In this document: positions 8,860 through 18,556 of the stretch, in pieces
How the letters are laid out: each line of letters opens with the position of its first letter
How positions within the stretch are numbered: the first letter of the stretch is position 1
Source of the DNA: Scalindua sp964344685
GTDB taxonomy: Bacteria; Planctomycetota; Brocadiia; Brocadiales; Scalinduaceae
Length of the DNA stretch: 64,000 bases
Direction of reading: 5' to 3'
Assembly: GCA_964344685.1 (NCBI GenBank)
Contig: CAYFOK010000001.1
Location: forward strand, 372,001-436,000
Program-made: the position numbers and the translations under genes
The notes under the pieces: generated by a model
What the model was told of the DNA's origin: nothing
Database searches by the model: none
What the model saw: the letters and a program-made list of their open reading frames with translations, nothing else

Positions 8860-9573
8860 TCATTCACTTTTTTCATCAAGATAGAGTATTCTACTGCAGC
8901 TTTGACAGAAAACTAAATCTTTACCACTCATTAAAGCATTTAATGTCTGAGTCCTGATATTCATAAAGCAGCCGCCGCACACATTTCCAACTACTGGAGC
9001 AATGGCTTTTCCACCTTTTATATTTGATAACCGGTTATAATGCTTTAATGAGTGCTCATCTAGCATTTCTATGTATTTCTTTTGTTCGTCCTTAATCTTT
9101 TCAATCTCACTGTCGGCCTCTTTTATCTCCGAGTCTACACTGCTTATAAGTTCCTTCAGGCTTTCTTCTTCACTCTTAAGCCGTTCTGTTGCTTTCTCGT
9201 ATTCTTGATTGGCTGTTTCCAATTTTGACATCGTGTTAAGAATTTCATCTTCCAGTACTGACATATCGGCTTTCTTACTTCCTATTTCAGAAACAAGAGC
9301 AGAATACTCTTTGTTTGTTTTTATAGAATTCAACTGAACGTTATACTTAGTTATTTCGCCTTCATTAGCCTTTAGATCAAGCTCTTTTCTGTCAATTTCC
9401 TTCTGCACTGCCATTTTTTCTTCGTGTTTTTCTTCAGCAAGAGTTTTTTCGTTTTCTATCTGAGCTCTCTTTTTCTGGACATCCTGTTTTCTGCGATCCT
9501 GAGATGCTTCTAATTCATTTATCTTGTTTTTTAGCGACTGTAATCTTTTTAGGATATCAATTTTATCAATCAT
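8860..9573 (-). CDS. Coiled-coil protein with C-terminal C4 zinc ribbon (CT398-like)
   Basis: 237 residues. Roughly residues 1-180 form a long, highly charged antiparallel coiled coil. The C terminus carries a zinc ribbon with CGGCF then VFCQSCSRILY (two CxxC pairs). This arrangement matches the CT398-type family (zf-RING_7 / PF02591), cytoplasmic proteins of poorly known function, one of which has been linked to sigma-54 and flagellar factors in Chlamydia. It follows rpoD by 36 bases and precedes rnpB directly. Confidence 0.85.
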   Translation of the reverse strand: MIDKIDILKRLQSLKNKINELEASQDRRKQDVQKKRAQIENEKTLAEEKHEEKMAVQKEIDRKELDLKANEGEITKYNVQLNSIKTNKEYSALVSEIGSKKADMSVLEDEILNTMSKLETANQEYEKATERLKSEEESLKELISSVDSEIKEADSEIEKIKDEQKKYIEMLDEHSLKHYNRLSNIKGGKAIAPVVGNVCGGCFMNIRTQTLNALMSGKDLVFCQSCSRILYLDEKSE

Positions 9574-9609
9574 TACTTCTTCCCGTATCTATGAAATGAA
9601 ATATATTAT

Positions 9610-11265
9610 TCACTTGCCTTCTCCAACACTATCTAGAAACCCTTCCAGTTTTCTGCTTCTGATAGGATGCTGTAGCTTTCTCACAGCCTTTGCTTCAATC
9701 TGCCTAACTCTTTCTCGGGTTACCATGAACCTTTTACCAACTTCTTCAAGCGTATATGTATAACCATCTCCAATGCCATAGCGAAGCTTAATTATTTCCC
9801 TTTCACGATAAGTAAGCGTTTCCAGTACACTTTCTATTTTTTCTTTAAGCATTTCCTGGGCGGCGGCTGAAACAGGTGATTCCGCTTTGTCGTCTTCAAT
9901 GAAATCACCGAAAGCGCTGTCAGCACTTTCTCCCACTGTCCTGTCAAGTGAAATTTGATGTCTAGAGATTTTTAGCACCCTCCTGGCCTCTGACACAGAA
10001 ATCTTTATCTCCTTTGCCATCTCTTCAATACTGGGTTCTCTGCCGTTCTCTTGTAACAATTTTTTAGAGACATTTCTTATTTTGCTCATTGTTTCAATCA
10101 TATGTACCGGTATTCGTATTGTTCTTGCTTGATCAGCGATTGAACGAGTAATGGCCTGTCTTATCCACCAGGTAGCATAAGTACTGAATTTGTAGCCTCT
10201 TCTGTATTCATACTTATCAACAGCTCTCATTAATCCTGTATTTCCTTCCTGTATGAGATCCAGAAAGCTAAGCCCACGATTTCTGTATTTTTTCGCAATA
10301 CTTACTACTAATCTCAGATTTGCACTGGAAAGTTTTCTCTTTGCAATTTCATGTTCTTTAAAAACACTTTCAAAGGACTCAACTCGTTTGCTTAACCTTT
10401 CAGGTGTTTCAAGCACCATATCCTCATATTCACTTAGCTTGGCTTTTAGGTTACGCAATTTGTCTTTCATTTTGTCACGTTTTTCGTATAACAAAATCTG
10501 TTTCTTAACACTATTCATTCCAGCAGAAATTTCCTGTAACTGCTTCATTATTGGCTGTAGCTTTTTAGTACGTATGCAAAGTTCTTCAATAATTGCAGAA
10601 CCCTTTCTCTGACGGTTTCTCACATTTTTGAGAAGCCTGTACCTGTCTTTTGCAGATGTCCTTTTAAGTCTTATTTGTCCATAGTCCTCTCTGTTTTTCT
10701 TTAAGATCGTTCTTAATGCTTTTGCGTGTACCGGGAACTGCTTAAGAAGTTTTTCTTTTTGATTTTCAAATTCAATATTAATTGCTAAAGTACGATCAAA
10801 AGGCAGATCTCCATTAGTGATATCTTCCAGTATCTTTAAACAAATTTCCTGTGAAAAGTCAGATTTAAGTATTTTTCTATGAAAGTTTTTTCTCGTTACC
10901 TCTATTTTTTTGGCTAATGCGATCTCTTCATCCCGTGATAAAAGAGGGATAACACCCATTTGTGTTAAATACATCCTTATAGGGTCATCTATCTTTTCAG
11001 AAGCACCTGCCACTACACCTACTTTAGATTTGCCACCATCCTTTTCGTCGTCCTCATCAGCATCCGCCGCATCACGAGCCTCTATTTCAGACTCTTCGAT
11101 AAGATCTATACCCAGCTCGTCCAGCATTATCAACGTCTCATCAATCTTACCAGGTTGAGACAAAGTATCATCAGGAAGGATATTGTTTAACTCTTCGTAA
11201 GTTAAAAATCCTTTTTCCTTACCCTTTACTACCAATGCTTTAATTTTTTGACTCGTTTTGTCCAT
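9610..11265 (-). CDS. rpoD: Primary RNA polymerase sigma factor (sigma-70)
   Basis: 551 residues. An N-terminal region 1.1 is followed by an acidic linker (DAADADEDDEKDGG). Region 1.2 is DPIRMYLTQMGVIPLLSRDEE. A lysine/arginine-rich non-conserved region follows, then region 2 with RLVVSIAKKYRNRGLSFLDL, QEGNTGLMRAVDKYEYRRG and FSTYATWWIRQAITR. Region 3 follows, then region 4 with TLEEVGKRFMVTRERVRQIE. Regions 2.4 and 4.2 are canonical, so standard -10/-35 promoters are expected. It lies between dnaG (38-base gap) and the zinc-ribbon gene, the typical dnaG-rpoD macromolecular-synthesis order. Confidence 0.97.
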   Translation of the reverse strand: MDKTSQKIKALVVKGKEKGFLTYEELNNILPDDTLSQPGKIDETLIMLDELGIDLIEESEIEARDAADADEDDEKDGGKSKVGVVAGASEKIDDPIRMYLTQMGVIPLLSRDEEIALAKKIEVTRKNFHRKILKSDFSQEICLKILEDITNGDLPFDRTLAINIEFENQKEKLLKQFPVHAKALRTILKKNREDYGQIRLKRTSAKDRYRLLKNVRNRQRKGSAIIEELCIRTKKLQPIMKQLQEISAGMNSVKKQILLYEKRDKMKDKLRNLKAKLSEYEDMVLETPERLSKRVESFESVFKEHEIAKRKLSSANLRLVVSIAKKYRNRGLSFLDLIQEGNTGLMRAVDKYEYRRGYKFSTYATWWIRQAITRSIADQARTIRIPVHMIETMSKIRNVSKKLLQENGREPSIEEMAKEIKISVSEARRVLKISRHQISLDRTVGESADSAFGDFIEDDKAESPVSAAAQEMLKEKIESVLETLTYREREIIKLRYGIGDGYTYTLEEVGKRFMVTRERVRQIEAKAVRKLQHPIRSRKLEGFLDSVGEGK

Positions 11266-11303
11266 TAAAGAGTCTCCTATTTAATAATAACTAAAAGTTT
11301 TTG

Positions 11304-13127
11304 TTATCCGGATTTTTTTAAAGAATGAATTGTCATACTCTTTTTGTGAACTCCGGCAAGTATCTGATTGACTTCTTGTTCACTCCCCTTGGATCTATAC
11401 AAATCTGACATTTTCTTCTTGGCCTGCTCTAAACTCTTACTATTTTTCTTTTTCCTGATATGCAGAATACATGCTTTAAGCATTTTTTCTCCTACATCAG
11501 TGTGCCCTGCCATAATGCTATTTTTCATGGATTCCTGTTCTGAAATTGTATCAACTATGCTTTTGCTCATCTCAGATGAATCTAACATTGGGAAAATATC
11601 GCTTAAAATAACCTCTCCTTTTTGTGAGTATATTTCAGATATTTTTTTTGCGACACTCAGTGTTTCTTTATTTCTAAAACTATCAAAGCCTATGTCAGTT
11701 TCAACTTTCTTTATTAGATCGTTTCTGTTGATCATCAGTCCAAGAATGGTCATTTCTACTTTATAATCAGCTGATTTAGTACTGTTTAAATTACCAGCTA
11801 GTTGATCACGAGATCGTTTTACCTCAGTTTGCCCTTTTTGCATACCAGTAAGTTTAGTCAAATGGCTTCTTAAAAGTTTTTCATCTACAGACATCTCTTC
11901 TGCAACTCTCTTGATGGTCAAATCACGTTTTAAAATATCAGGAATCTTCATTGCTGTTGACAGAATATCGTCAATTGCAGAAGTCCTTCCGGAAACGGAA
12001 GACATGTCCCATTTACTCTCCGCAAGTTTTACTTTGAAACTGAAAAAATCGTATGCCTTCTCCACTTGTTCCAGGAATGCCTGTTTACCTCTTTTAATAA
12101 TGAAGTCATATGGGTCATAATCTTCAGGCAAAAGAACAATATTTACTTCAAAATCTTCTTCTATAAAAATATCCAGATTTTTTTCAGAAGATTTCTGCCC
12201 AGCAGTATCAGCATCAAAGACAAGAATAGCCTTATCACAAAAACGCTTTAACAGCCTGACATGTTCCCGTGTTAAAGCAGTGCCAAGTACCGCAATTGAC
12301 CAATCTATCCCATTTTGATGAGCAATTATTACGTCGGTATAACCCTCCATGATCAAAACCTTCCGGTTTCTTTTCATAGGCTCTTTAGCCAGATTAATCC
12401 CGTAAAGTGTTTTACTTTTACTAAAAACCTGTGTTTCCGGAGAGTTAAGATATTTTGGTAAAGAGTTGTCTAGTGCTCTTGCTCCAAAACCTACAGGTCT
12501 GTTTTGAGAATCAAAGATCGGAAACAGCAATCGGTTACGAAAACGGTCATAGCACTTATTCTGTTTCCTTATAATTAGCCCGGCTCTTTCGAGTAGCTGT
12601 GTGTTAACACCCCACTCTTTAGATTTATGGACTATGGAGTCCCAACGGTTAGGAGCATATCCGAGTCTGAATTTCCTTATTGAACTATCATTTATAGATC
12701 TGCTTGCAACATAATCCCTTGGTCGTTTACCCTCCCGGGTTTTTAATAACATATCAACGAAGAAACGGGTTGCCTTTTCATTAATCTTAAATAAAATATT
12801 TGTTCCCTGATGTTTTTCCTTTTCATTAAATACATCGATACTGATATTCGCCTTTTCTGCAAGTACAGAAACTGCTTCCGGAAAAGTTAAAGATTCTTGC
12901 TTCATCAAAAAATTAAAGACTGTTCCTCCCTCTCCGCATCCGAAACACTTATAGATCTGTTTCTCTTCATTGACAGTGAATGACGGTGTTTTCTCATGAT
13001 GAAAAGGGCACAAACCAAGATAGTTTTTCCCCGATTGTTTAAGCGCAATGTGATCAGAAACTATATCTATTATGTTTATAGACCTTTGTATCTCAGATAT
13101 TTTTTCTGGTGGAATAAAAGAAGTCAT
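11304..13127 (-). CDS. dnaG: DNA primase
   Basis: 607 residues. It makes RNA primers at the replication fork. The N-terminal CHC2 zinc finger is CPFHHEKTPSFTV ... YKCFGCGEGG (residues about 41-66). A central TOPRIM domain has VLIMEGYTDVI and AILVFDADTAGQKS. The C-terminal segment (roughly residues 430-607) is the less conserved helicase-binding region. First gene of the dnaG-rpoD-zinc ribbon-rnpB block. Confidence 0.97.
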   Translation of the reverse strand: MTSFIPPEKISEIQRSINIIDIVSDHIALKQSGKNYLGLCPFHHEKTPSFTVNEEKQIYKCFGCGEGGTVFNFLMKQESLTFPEAVSVLAEKANISIDVFNEKEKHQGTNILFKINEKATRFFVDMLLKTREGKRPRDYVASRSINDSSIRKFRLGYAPNRWDSIVHKSKEWGVNTQLLERAGLIIRKQNKCYDRFRNRLLFPIFDSQNRPVGFGARALDNSLPKYLNSPETQVFSKSKTLYGINLAKEPMKRNRKVLIMEGYTDVIIAHQNGIDWSIAVLGTALTREHVRLLKRFCDKAILVFDADTAGQKSSEKNLDIFIEEDFEVNIVLLPEDYDPYDFIIKRGKQAFLEQVEKAYDFFSFKVKLAESKWDMSSVSGRTSAIDDILSTAMKIPDILKRDLTIKRVAEEMSVDEKLLRSHLTKLTGMQKGQTEVKRSRDQLAGNLNSTKSADYKVEMTILGLMINRNDLIKKVETDIGFDSFRNKETLSVAKKISEIYSQKGEVILSDIFPMLDSSEMSKSIVDTISEQESMKNSIMAGHTDVGEKMLKACILHIRKKKNSKSLEQAKKKMSDLYRSKGSEQEVNQILAGVHKKSMTIHSLKKSG

Positions 13128-13648
13128 AATCTACACGGATTTATCAAAATTCATTAAAATTACCATAATATAAATAAAAGTCAAGACTTTCTTAAGTGCA
13201 TCGGTATAAAGTGTTTATATTTTTAGATATATTATTAAGAGTTGTTTTGATCTGTCGCCACTGATATGATTTTTTCGTGCTTTTTAAAATACAATAAATA
13301 TTTATTTTTAGTCGGCGTTATGCTTATGTTCGAGAAATTATAATTGTTTTTCAGTGTGAATTGTCACAAGTCTCGTAAATTTAGTTGTTTATGCGTTTTG
13401 TATAATAAGTGTAGATAAGAATTCAATCTGATTTCGTTCAATATTTTAAATGGGTTAGCTGGTCATTGGTGATGGTAGTAGTTTTAGAAGTTTGCCAAAT
13501 GTTTACTGTCAAGATAATATAAAAGTATGTAAAATTCTTGATTATTAAAAGTACACCGAATAATAATGATATGGTAACGTTTTAGCGGATACGGTTTACG
13601 GAGACGCAAAAGCTTAAAATATAATATGTTCTTTACCTGTTTTTGTTA
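13128..13648. other. Intergenic region upstream of dnaG
   Basis: 521 AT-rich bases between two minus-strand genes. No supported open frame, tRNA or strong hairpin was recognised. The right part should hold any terminator of alr and the left part the dnaG promoter, but I could not identify a convincing -35/-10 pair. Confidence 0.5.
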
Positions 13649-14764
13649 CTATTTATACATTTTTTTTAGCGGGGTTGTTCCTAGATTGCATACAATTTCA
13701 TATGGAATAGTTCCAATTAATTCCGCTACCGATTCAATAGAAATTGTTTCATTGCCCTGATTACCAAGCAATACAACTTCGTTTCCAATTTCTACATCAG
13801 GAAGATCAGTTACATCTATGAAGCATCTATCCATACATACCCGGCCAATAATTGGGGTACGTTTTCCGCAAATAAGTGCTTCTCCCAGATTTGAAAAGCC
13901 TCTGCTGAAACCATCCTTGTAGCCGACAGGTATTGTCGCTACGGTTGTCTGCTGTAGTATCTCAAATGTTCTGCCATAACCTATTACACTACCCGGGCCG
14001 AGCTGCTTCAGGTTTATTATCTTTGTTTTTACACTCATAGCTTGTTTTAAGTCAATATTTCTTGATGCGTAGTTCGATGGAAATATTCCATAGAGTATTA
14101 ACCCGGGTCTTACCATATCAAAATAAGAATCAGGTAAATCCAATATTGCCCCACTATTAGCGGCATGAATCAAAGGGATACTGATGTTTTCATTTTCAAG
14201 CTGCTTGATGACTGCTTTAAATTGTCTGTTTTGTTCATAGGTAAAAGATTTATCTTTTTCTTCAGATGAATTGAAATGAGTAAACACTCCTTCAATTTCT
14301 AAATTTTTTATCGACGATAGCGCTTTTATGAAAGGTATGGCTTCGGCCGGACAAACTCCTGCCCCTCCCATTCCGGTATCGATCTCAATATGAATCATGA
14401 TATTGCGTTGATATTTTTTTGCGGTTAAGGATATTTCATTTGCTATATCCAGGTTGTGTACTGTTACTCTAAGTGATTGTTTTATAACATCTTCTATCTG
14501 TTCTGTTAGTATAGGGTTTAGGATAAGTATGGGTATATTTATGCTATTCTTCCTTAGTTCAATGCCCTCCTCCGGGAATGCCACTCCAAGCATATCTACG
14601 CCATTCTGTTCGAGAGTCTGACTAACCTTAACAGCACCGTGGCCATATGCATCAGCTTTGACAATGGCTAGGATTTTTGTTCCGGACCCCACAACTCTCT
14701 TAATGGCATTTAGATTGTGCTCAATTGCATTGAGGTCTACCCCAATCCACGTAATCTCACTCAT
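13649..14764 (-). CDS. alr: Alanine racemase
   Basis: 371 residues. PLP enzyme that supplies D-alanine for peptidoglycan. The PLP lysine is in ILAIVKADAYGHGAVKV near the N terminus. IHIEIDTGMGGAGV and THFNSSEEKD follow, then the glycine-rich MVRPGLILYGIFPS. The C-terminal beta domain has IPVGYKDGFSRGFSN, and the catalytic Tyr should be that of the IGYGR or PVGYKDG segment; RVCMDRCFIDVT completes the domain. Its presence argues for a peptidoglycan wall. It appears to be transcribed alone. Confidence 0.96.
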   Translation of the reverse strand: MSEITWIGVDLNAIEHNLNAIKRVVGSGTKILAIVKADAYGHGAVKVSQTLEQNGVDMLGVAFPEEGIELRKNSINIPILILNPILTEQIEDVIKQSLRVTVHNLDIANEISLTAKKYQRNIMIHIEIDTGMGGAGVCPAEAIPFIKALSSIKNLEIEGVFTHFNSSEEKDKSFTYEQNRQFKAVIKQLENENISIPLIHAANSGAILDLPDSYFDMVRPGLILYGIFPSNYASRNIDLKQAMSVKTKIINLKQLGPGSVIGYGRTFEILQQTTVATIPVGYKDGFSRGFSNLGEALICGKRTPIIGRVCMDRCFIDVTDLPDVEIGNEVVLLGNQGNETISIESVAELIGTIPYEIVCNLGTTPLKKMYK

Positions 14765-14935
14765 TAACCAGGCTCCTCACGATAAAAAAAGATAACGGTT
14801 CATGTCCAAGTGGAATGTATGCATCATACACTTTTGATGGACTCCAAGGCTAACTGGTGGAATCCTTAATACTAAAACTGATATGAGGTCATTCTAATTC
14901 TCTTAAATAAAAAAACAATGTTTTTTAAAAATTAG

Positions 14936-14963
14936 TTGACGCATTTTAGATACAGGCTAAAAT
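14936..14963 (+). promoter_or_regulatory. Strong sigma-70 type promoter of the gene at 14992
   Basis: TTGACG (14936-14941), a 16-base spacer and TAAAAT (14958-14963). Transcription would begin near 14970. AGAAAGG at 14974-14980 serves as Shine-Dalgarno for the ATG at 14992. Confidence 0.6.
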
Positions 14964-14991
14964 CGACACAAACAGAAAGGGTACTATATCT

Positions 14992-15579
14992 ATGGGTTTA
15001 GTTGTAACATTACAAATTACGGAAACAAATGAAAACAAAATGCTTATGGCCCGCTCCAGGTTTCCCAAGGCAATGGGGGGGATGATGCTGGGTCTAAGCC
15101 TGGTTTTCTTTATTATGTACAAGGCCGCTTCAATTTACATTTGGCTCCTTTACTATTCGAGTGCATTTTTTGATAAAGCTCTTTTCTTTGCTATTCTTTT
15201 TACACTTATTCTTTTTCCCCTTCTCGGCTTCTTTTTGCTCTTTTATGATAAAAAGATAGTAGTAGATAAAGAATTGCAGGAAATTTACGTTAGATTTAAA
15301 TTTCTATTCTTCCCTATTTGGCATAAGAGGGTCAAATTTGACAAAATAGATGAAATTGTAATAGAAAATGTCTGTAACAGTAAGACGGTTGCCATGCAGA
15401 GGGAAGCTGCAAAAGGTACTGGTAAGGGTATTCGAGCAGGATACTGGCTGATGAGTTTAAAAGGCAAAGAACTTGGCAAGTTGTATTTCGATAGAAATCC
15501 AAAAAAAGAGGTAATTCTCTCATATGCAGAAAATATTTCTCGTTTGACATCAAAAAAAGTAACTGTAATCGAGAGTTAA
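14992..15579 (+). CDS. Membrane protein of unknown function with a soluble C-terminal domain
   Basis: 195 residues, not recognised by family. Two hydrophobic segments lie at about residues 28-55 and 62-85 (FFAILFTLILFPLLGFFLLF). They are followed by a roughly 110-residue soluble domain that begins DKKIVVDKELQEIYVRF and contains WHKRVKFDKIDEIVIE. The two-TM plus beta-rich tail layout resembles bacterial PH-like (bPH/DUF304-type) membrane proteins, but this is only a fold guess. A good promoter and Shine-Dalgarno support expression. The gene stands between alr (divergent) and mqnA. Confidence 0.65.
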   Translation: MGLVVTLQITETNENKMLMARSRFPKAMGGMMLGLSLVFFIMYKAASIYIWLLYYSSAFFDKALFFAILFTLILFPLLGFFLLFYDKKIVVDKELQEIYVRFKFLFFPIWHKRVKFDKIDEIVIENVCNSKTVAMQREAAKGTGKGIRAGYWLMSLKGKELGKLYFDRNPKKEVILSYAENISRLTSKKVTVIES

Positions 15580-15985
15580 TATAATAAAAACTGTTACTCT
15601 GTTAAATCTCCGTATTACTGAGTAGAAAAGATTAAATAATCATCTTTGAAATAGTAGCATAGTAGGGATTTCTGCCGATAGGTTATCATAATAACTGAGC
15701 AGAAACCCATTAATTTAGTATCTTCAATAGTCAATTGCCAGCTCATCTTTTTTAGGGTGAGCCAATTCTCCAGCTTTCCTATTCTAAGCCCAGTCGTATT
15801 AGGACCAAAACGGGACAGAATTCATGTAAGTTCCTGACCAGCCAGGTTGTTATATGAAAATCTGAGTTTTTCATGCTTTCCTTTGAAAACTACTGGATTG
15901 CAAAGGTTTCTACTTTCTCGTTGCTTCTGTATGTCTTTATAGATATACTACTTAGTTTTAATTTGTATTACAGAAACCCAATAAA
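15580..15985. other. Long mqnA leader with two hairpins
   Basis: 406 bases without a gene. They contain the structured element listed at 15665-15708 and a second inverted repeat, GCTCA / TGAGC, at about 15743-15763 with an intervening T-rich loop. No known riboswitch class was recognised. No clear promoter for mqnA was found. Confidence 0.45.
15665..15708 (+). ncRNA. Predicted RNA hairpin upstream of mqnA
   Basis: GGG-A-TTTCTGC (15665-15675) pairs with GCAGAAACCC (15699-15708) with one bulged A. Inside the loop a second stem, GTTAT (15682-15686) / ATAAC (15691-15695), has a 4-base loop. It lacks a downstream T run, so it is more like a leader or a small structured RNA than a terminator. Confidence 0.4.
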
Positions 15986-16780
15986 ATGGATAAATTAAAG
16001 ATCGGTGTTGTTCCCTATATGAATGCAAAACCTTTTATTTATGGTTTTCAGGAAAAAGCGGACAAAATAGATATTGTGTACGGAGTTCCATCAATATTAC
16101 CGGGAATGCTTGAAAATGATGAATTAGATGTTATTTCAATGCCGTCTGTGGGCTATTTTAGAAGTACAGGTTACGAAATTATTCCTGGTAGTGCTATTGC
16201 TTCAAATGGTTTGGTGGAAAGCGTGAAGTTATTTATTAAAGCACCTTCGATTAAAAAGATCAGGACTGTTGCTCTGGATAAAGATTCAATGACATCGTGT
16301 GTTCTTACAAAAATTATTCTATGTAAAAAGTACTCTTTGAAACCGGAATACATAATACTTGAAGACAAACAAAAGATTTACAATGAGTATGCGGATGCTT
16401 TTCTGGTGATTGGAGACGATGCAATGAAAGTACGGGAAGAGGGTTTTATAGTACTGGATTTAGGACAGGAATGGAATGAATTGACAGGGCTGCCTTTTGT
16501 TTATGCAGTCTGGGTAACAAAATCCGGATCCAAATTTCATGGGCTTAGCAAGCTATTAATTGATGCAAAAGAGCGTGGGCTGAAACTGTTAGATGATATA
16601 GCAGATGCTGAGGCAGGCAGACTTAGAATGGAAAAGAAACGTTGCCTCTGGTACCTCACGGAGTCGATTAAATATAATTTAGGTGAGAAGGAAATTAATG
16701 GCCTTAAATCTTTCTACGATTATGCTCTGGAAATAGGAGAGGTTAAGGAGGGGGTGGGGATTGAATTCCACAATGAATAA
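15986..16780 (+). CDS. mqnA: Chorismate dehydratase of the futalosine menaquinone pathway
   Basis: 264 residues. MqnA converts chorismate to 3-enolpyruvylbenzoate, the first step of the futalosine route to menaquinone. The N terminus KIGVVPYMNAKPFIYGF corresponds to the family's conserved start, followed by VPSILPGMLENDELDVISMPS and later FLVIGDDAMK, LDLGQEWNELTGLPFVYAVW. The fold is a periplasmic-binding-protein type with no signal peptide. Its end overlaps the start of mqnC by 20 bases. Only mqnA and mqnC lie here; mqnB, mqnD and mqnE would have to be elsewhere. Confidence 0.92.
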   Translation: MDKLKIGVVPYMNAKPFIYGFQEKADKIDIVYGVPSILPGMLENDELDVISMPSVGYFRSTGYEIIPGSAIASNGLVESVKLFIKAPSIKKIRTVALDKDSMTSCVLTKIILCKKYSLKPEYIILEDKQKIYNEYADAFLVIGDDAMKVREEGFIVLDLGQEWNELTGLPFVYAVWVTKSGSKFHGLSKLLIDAKERGLKLLDDIADAEAGRLRMEKKRCLWYLTESIKYNLGEKEINGLKSFYDYALEIGEVKEGVGIEFHNE

Positions 16781-17852
16781 GGTAATTGACAGAACCTGCT
16801 CTCTGAAAAGAGTTTTTTTCGAAGATGGCGTAAAACTCATCGGATCACATGATTTAATAAGCCTGGGAACAGCCGCAGACAGAATATGCAAGGAACTTCA
16901 CCCCGAGCCATACAGGACATACGTAGTAGACCGTAATATCAATTACACGAATGTGTGTACTTCCGCTTGTACGTTTTGTGCTTTTTATAAAGATAATGGC
17001 CACGTAGAAGGTTATGTGCTGCCTAAAGATAAAATTTTCAAAAAAATTGAAGAGACAATAACTCTCGGCGGTACACAAATATTGATGCAGGGAGGGTTAC
17101 ATCCTGATTTGAAGATAGATTATTATGTTGACCTTTTAAGGTCAATTAAAGAGAAGTTTGATATTCATATTCACTCTTTTTCCCCTCCTGAAATAATTCA
17201 CATTTCGGCGTTGAATAACTTGCCGACAAAAGAAGTTTTGGCTTTATTAAAGGATGCAGGGCTAGATACTATTCCTGGTGGTGGAGCAGAAATACTTACT
17301 GACAGATGCAGGGGAATACTCAGTCCGCATAAATGTTCTGCGAGTGAATGGTTACAGGTAATGAGAGAAGCACACATGTCAGGAATAAAAAGTACGGCAA
17401 CAATGATGTTCGGGCACGTTGAAACTCTGGAGGAGAGAATTGTACATCTTGAAAAAATCAGAAAGCTTCAGGATGAAACAGGAGGATTTACTGCATTTAT
17501 TCCGTGGACATTCCAACCAGGGAATACGGCGTTATCCTTATCTGAAGAGAAGATGACCGGATTTAAAATTGGTGGATTCGATTACCTCAGGACACTTGCA
17601 GTTTCCCGTTTATTTCTGGATAACATACCAAATATCCAGGCATCATGGGTAACACAGGGTTCAAAGATTGCTCAACTTGCATTAAAGTTTGGGGCTAATG
17701 ATTTGGGAAGTACAATGATTGAAGAGAATGTGGTTAGGTCAGCCGGGGTGGATTACCGTATGAGTAAAGAGGAAATGGTTTCATTAATAGAAGATCTGGG
17801 TTTTGAGGCGATGCAGAGAGATTGTTATTACAATATTTTAGGTAGAAAGTGA
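16761..17852 (+). CDS. mqnC: Cyclic dehypoxanthinyl futalosine synthase (radical SAM)
   Basis: 363 residues. MqnC is the radical SAM enzyme that cyclises dehypoxanthine futalosine. The cluster motif CTSACTFC has cysteines at about 66, 70 and 73. It is followed by GGTQILMQGGLHPDL, HSFSPPEI, IPGGGAEIL, and TAFIPWTFQPGNT near the end. These fit MqnC better than the related MqnE. Start choice: TTG 16761 has AAGGAGG (16745-16751) nine bases upstream, whereas the next ATG (16773) is too far from it, so a TTG start is favoured. Overlap with mqnA implies coupling. Confidence 0.92.
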   Translation: MNSTMNKVIDRTCSLKRVFFEDGVKLIGSHDLISLGTAADRICKELHPEPYRTYVVDRNINYTNVCTSACTFCAFYKDNGHVEGYVLPKDKIFKKIEETITLGGTQILMQGGLHPDLKIDYYVDLLRSIKEKFDIHIHSFSPPEIIHISALNNLPTKEVLALLKDAGLDTIPGGGAEILTDRCRGILSPHKCSASEWLQVMREAHMSGIKSTATMMFGHVETLEERIVHLEKIRKLQDETGGFTAFIPWTFQPGNTALSLSEEKMTGFKIGGFDYLRTLAVSRLFLDNIPNIQASWVTQGSKIAQLALKFGANDLGSTMIEENVVRSAGVDYRMSKEEMVSLIEDLGFEAMQRDCYYNILGRK

Positions 17853-17854
17853 AC

Positions 17855-18532
17855 ATGAAAGAAAAAGATTATTTCGAAGACGATGATTGGGATGAAGAGG
17901 ATTGGGAAAGGTTTTTGCAAAAAGCGGATGTTCGTACGGCAAAATACCTTGAGTTGTTTGAAACATTACATAACCATCCTGATTGTGATGGCCTTATAGC
18001 TAAAGAGATGGGTTGGAGTCAAGAATATGAAGATTGTGAACACGAAGATAAATCGTGCGGAAATTGTGGAGAAAAAAACGAATGCCGTATTTATGAGATA
18101 AATCAGATTTTTGACAACGCTATTGAATATAATGAAACAACTGAAAGTGATATCGAAGATGTTAAAAATATTACTGCCTATAAAAAAAGTTATGAACTTT
18201 TTATTAAGCTGAGAAGGTATTTTAATGACCATGAAGGAATGGATTCGGATGAAGACGTTTTAGATGCTATTTCTGCATCTTCAAGGGTTCCGGCCAAAAT
18301 AGCAGGTGGGCACGGTATGGGATATGAAAAAGATACAATATGTGGGAATATAGCAAATTGCAAACGTTCATTAAAAAATGCCAGAATGTGTATATATCTG
18401 CTTGAAATAGTAAGGGCAAAATCAATATTGCCTGATGGTGGTATAAATGTACTGATAAGTGATGCAATAAAAGTTGAACGAGAAGTTCTTAAATGGATTG
18501 AATATCTGCGTTCAAGAATCTGGTGGCGATGA
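17855..18532 (+). CDS. Conserved-looking hypothetical protein with a cysteine cluster
   Basis: About 225 residues, not recognised. The N terminus is extremely acidic (EDDDWDEEDWERF). Residues about 65-80 hold CEHEDKSCGNCGEKNEC, a potential metal-binding cysteine cluster. The rest looks helical. ATG 17855 is preferred over GTG 17849 because the weak AGG-rich site at 17840-17845 is correctly spaced for the ATG. The gene begins three bases past the mqnC stop, so it is probably in the mqnAC operon. A role in menaquinone synthesis is possible but only by position. Confidence 0.6.
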   Translation: MKEKDYFEDDDWDEEDWERFLQKADVRTAKYLELFETLHNHPDCDGLIAKEMGWSQEYEDCEHEDKSCGNCGEKNECRIYEINQIFDNAIEYNETTESDIEDVKNITAYKKSYELFIKLRRYFNDHEGMDSDEDVLDAISASSRVPAKIAGGHGMGYEKDTICGNIANCKRSLKNARMCIYLLEIVRAKSILPDGGINVLISDAIKVEREVLKWIEYLRSRIWWR

Positions 18533-18556
18533 AACGTAACCCTGTTTTTTCCTTTC

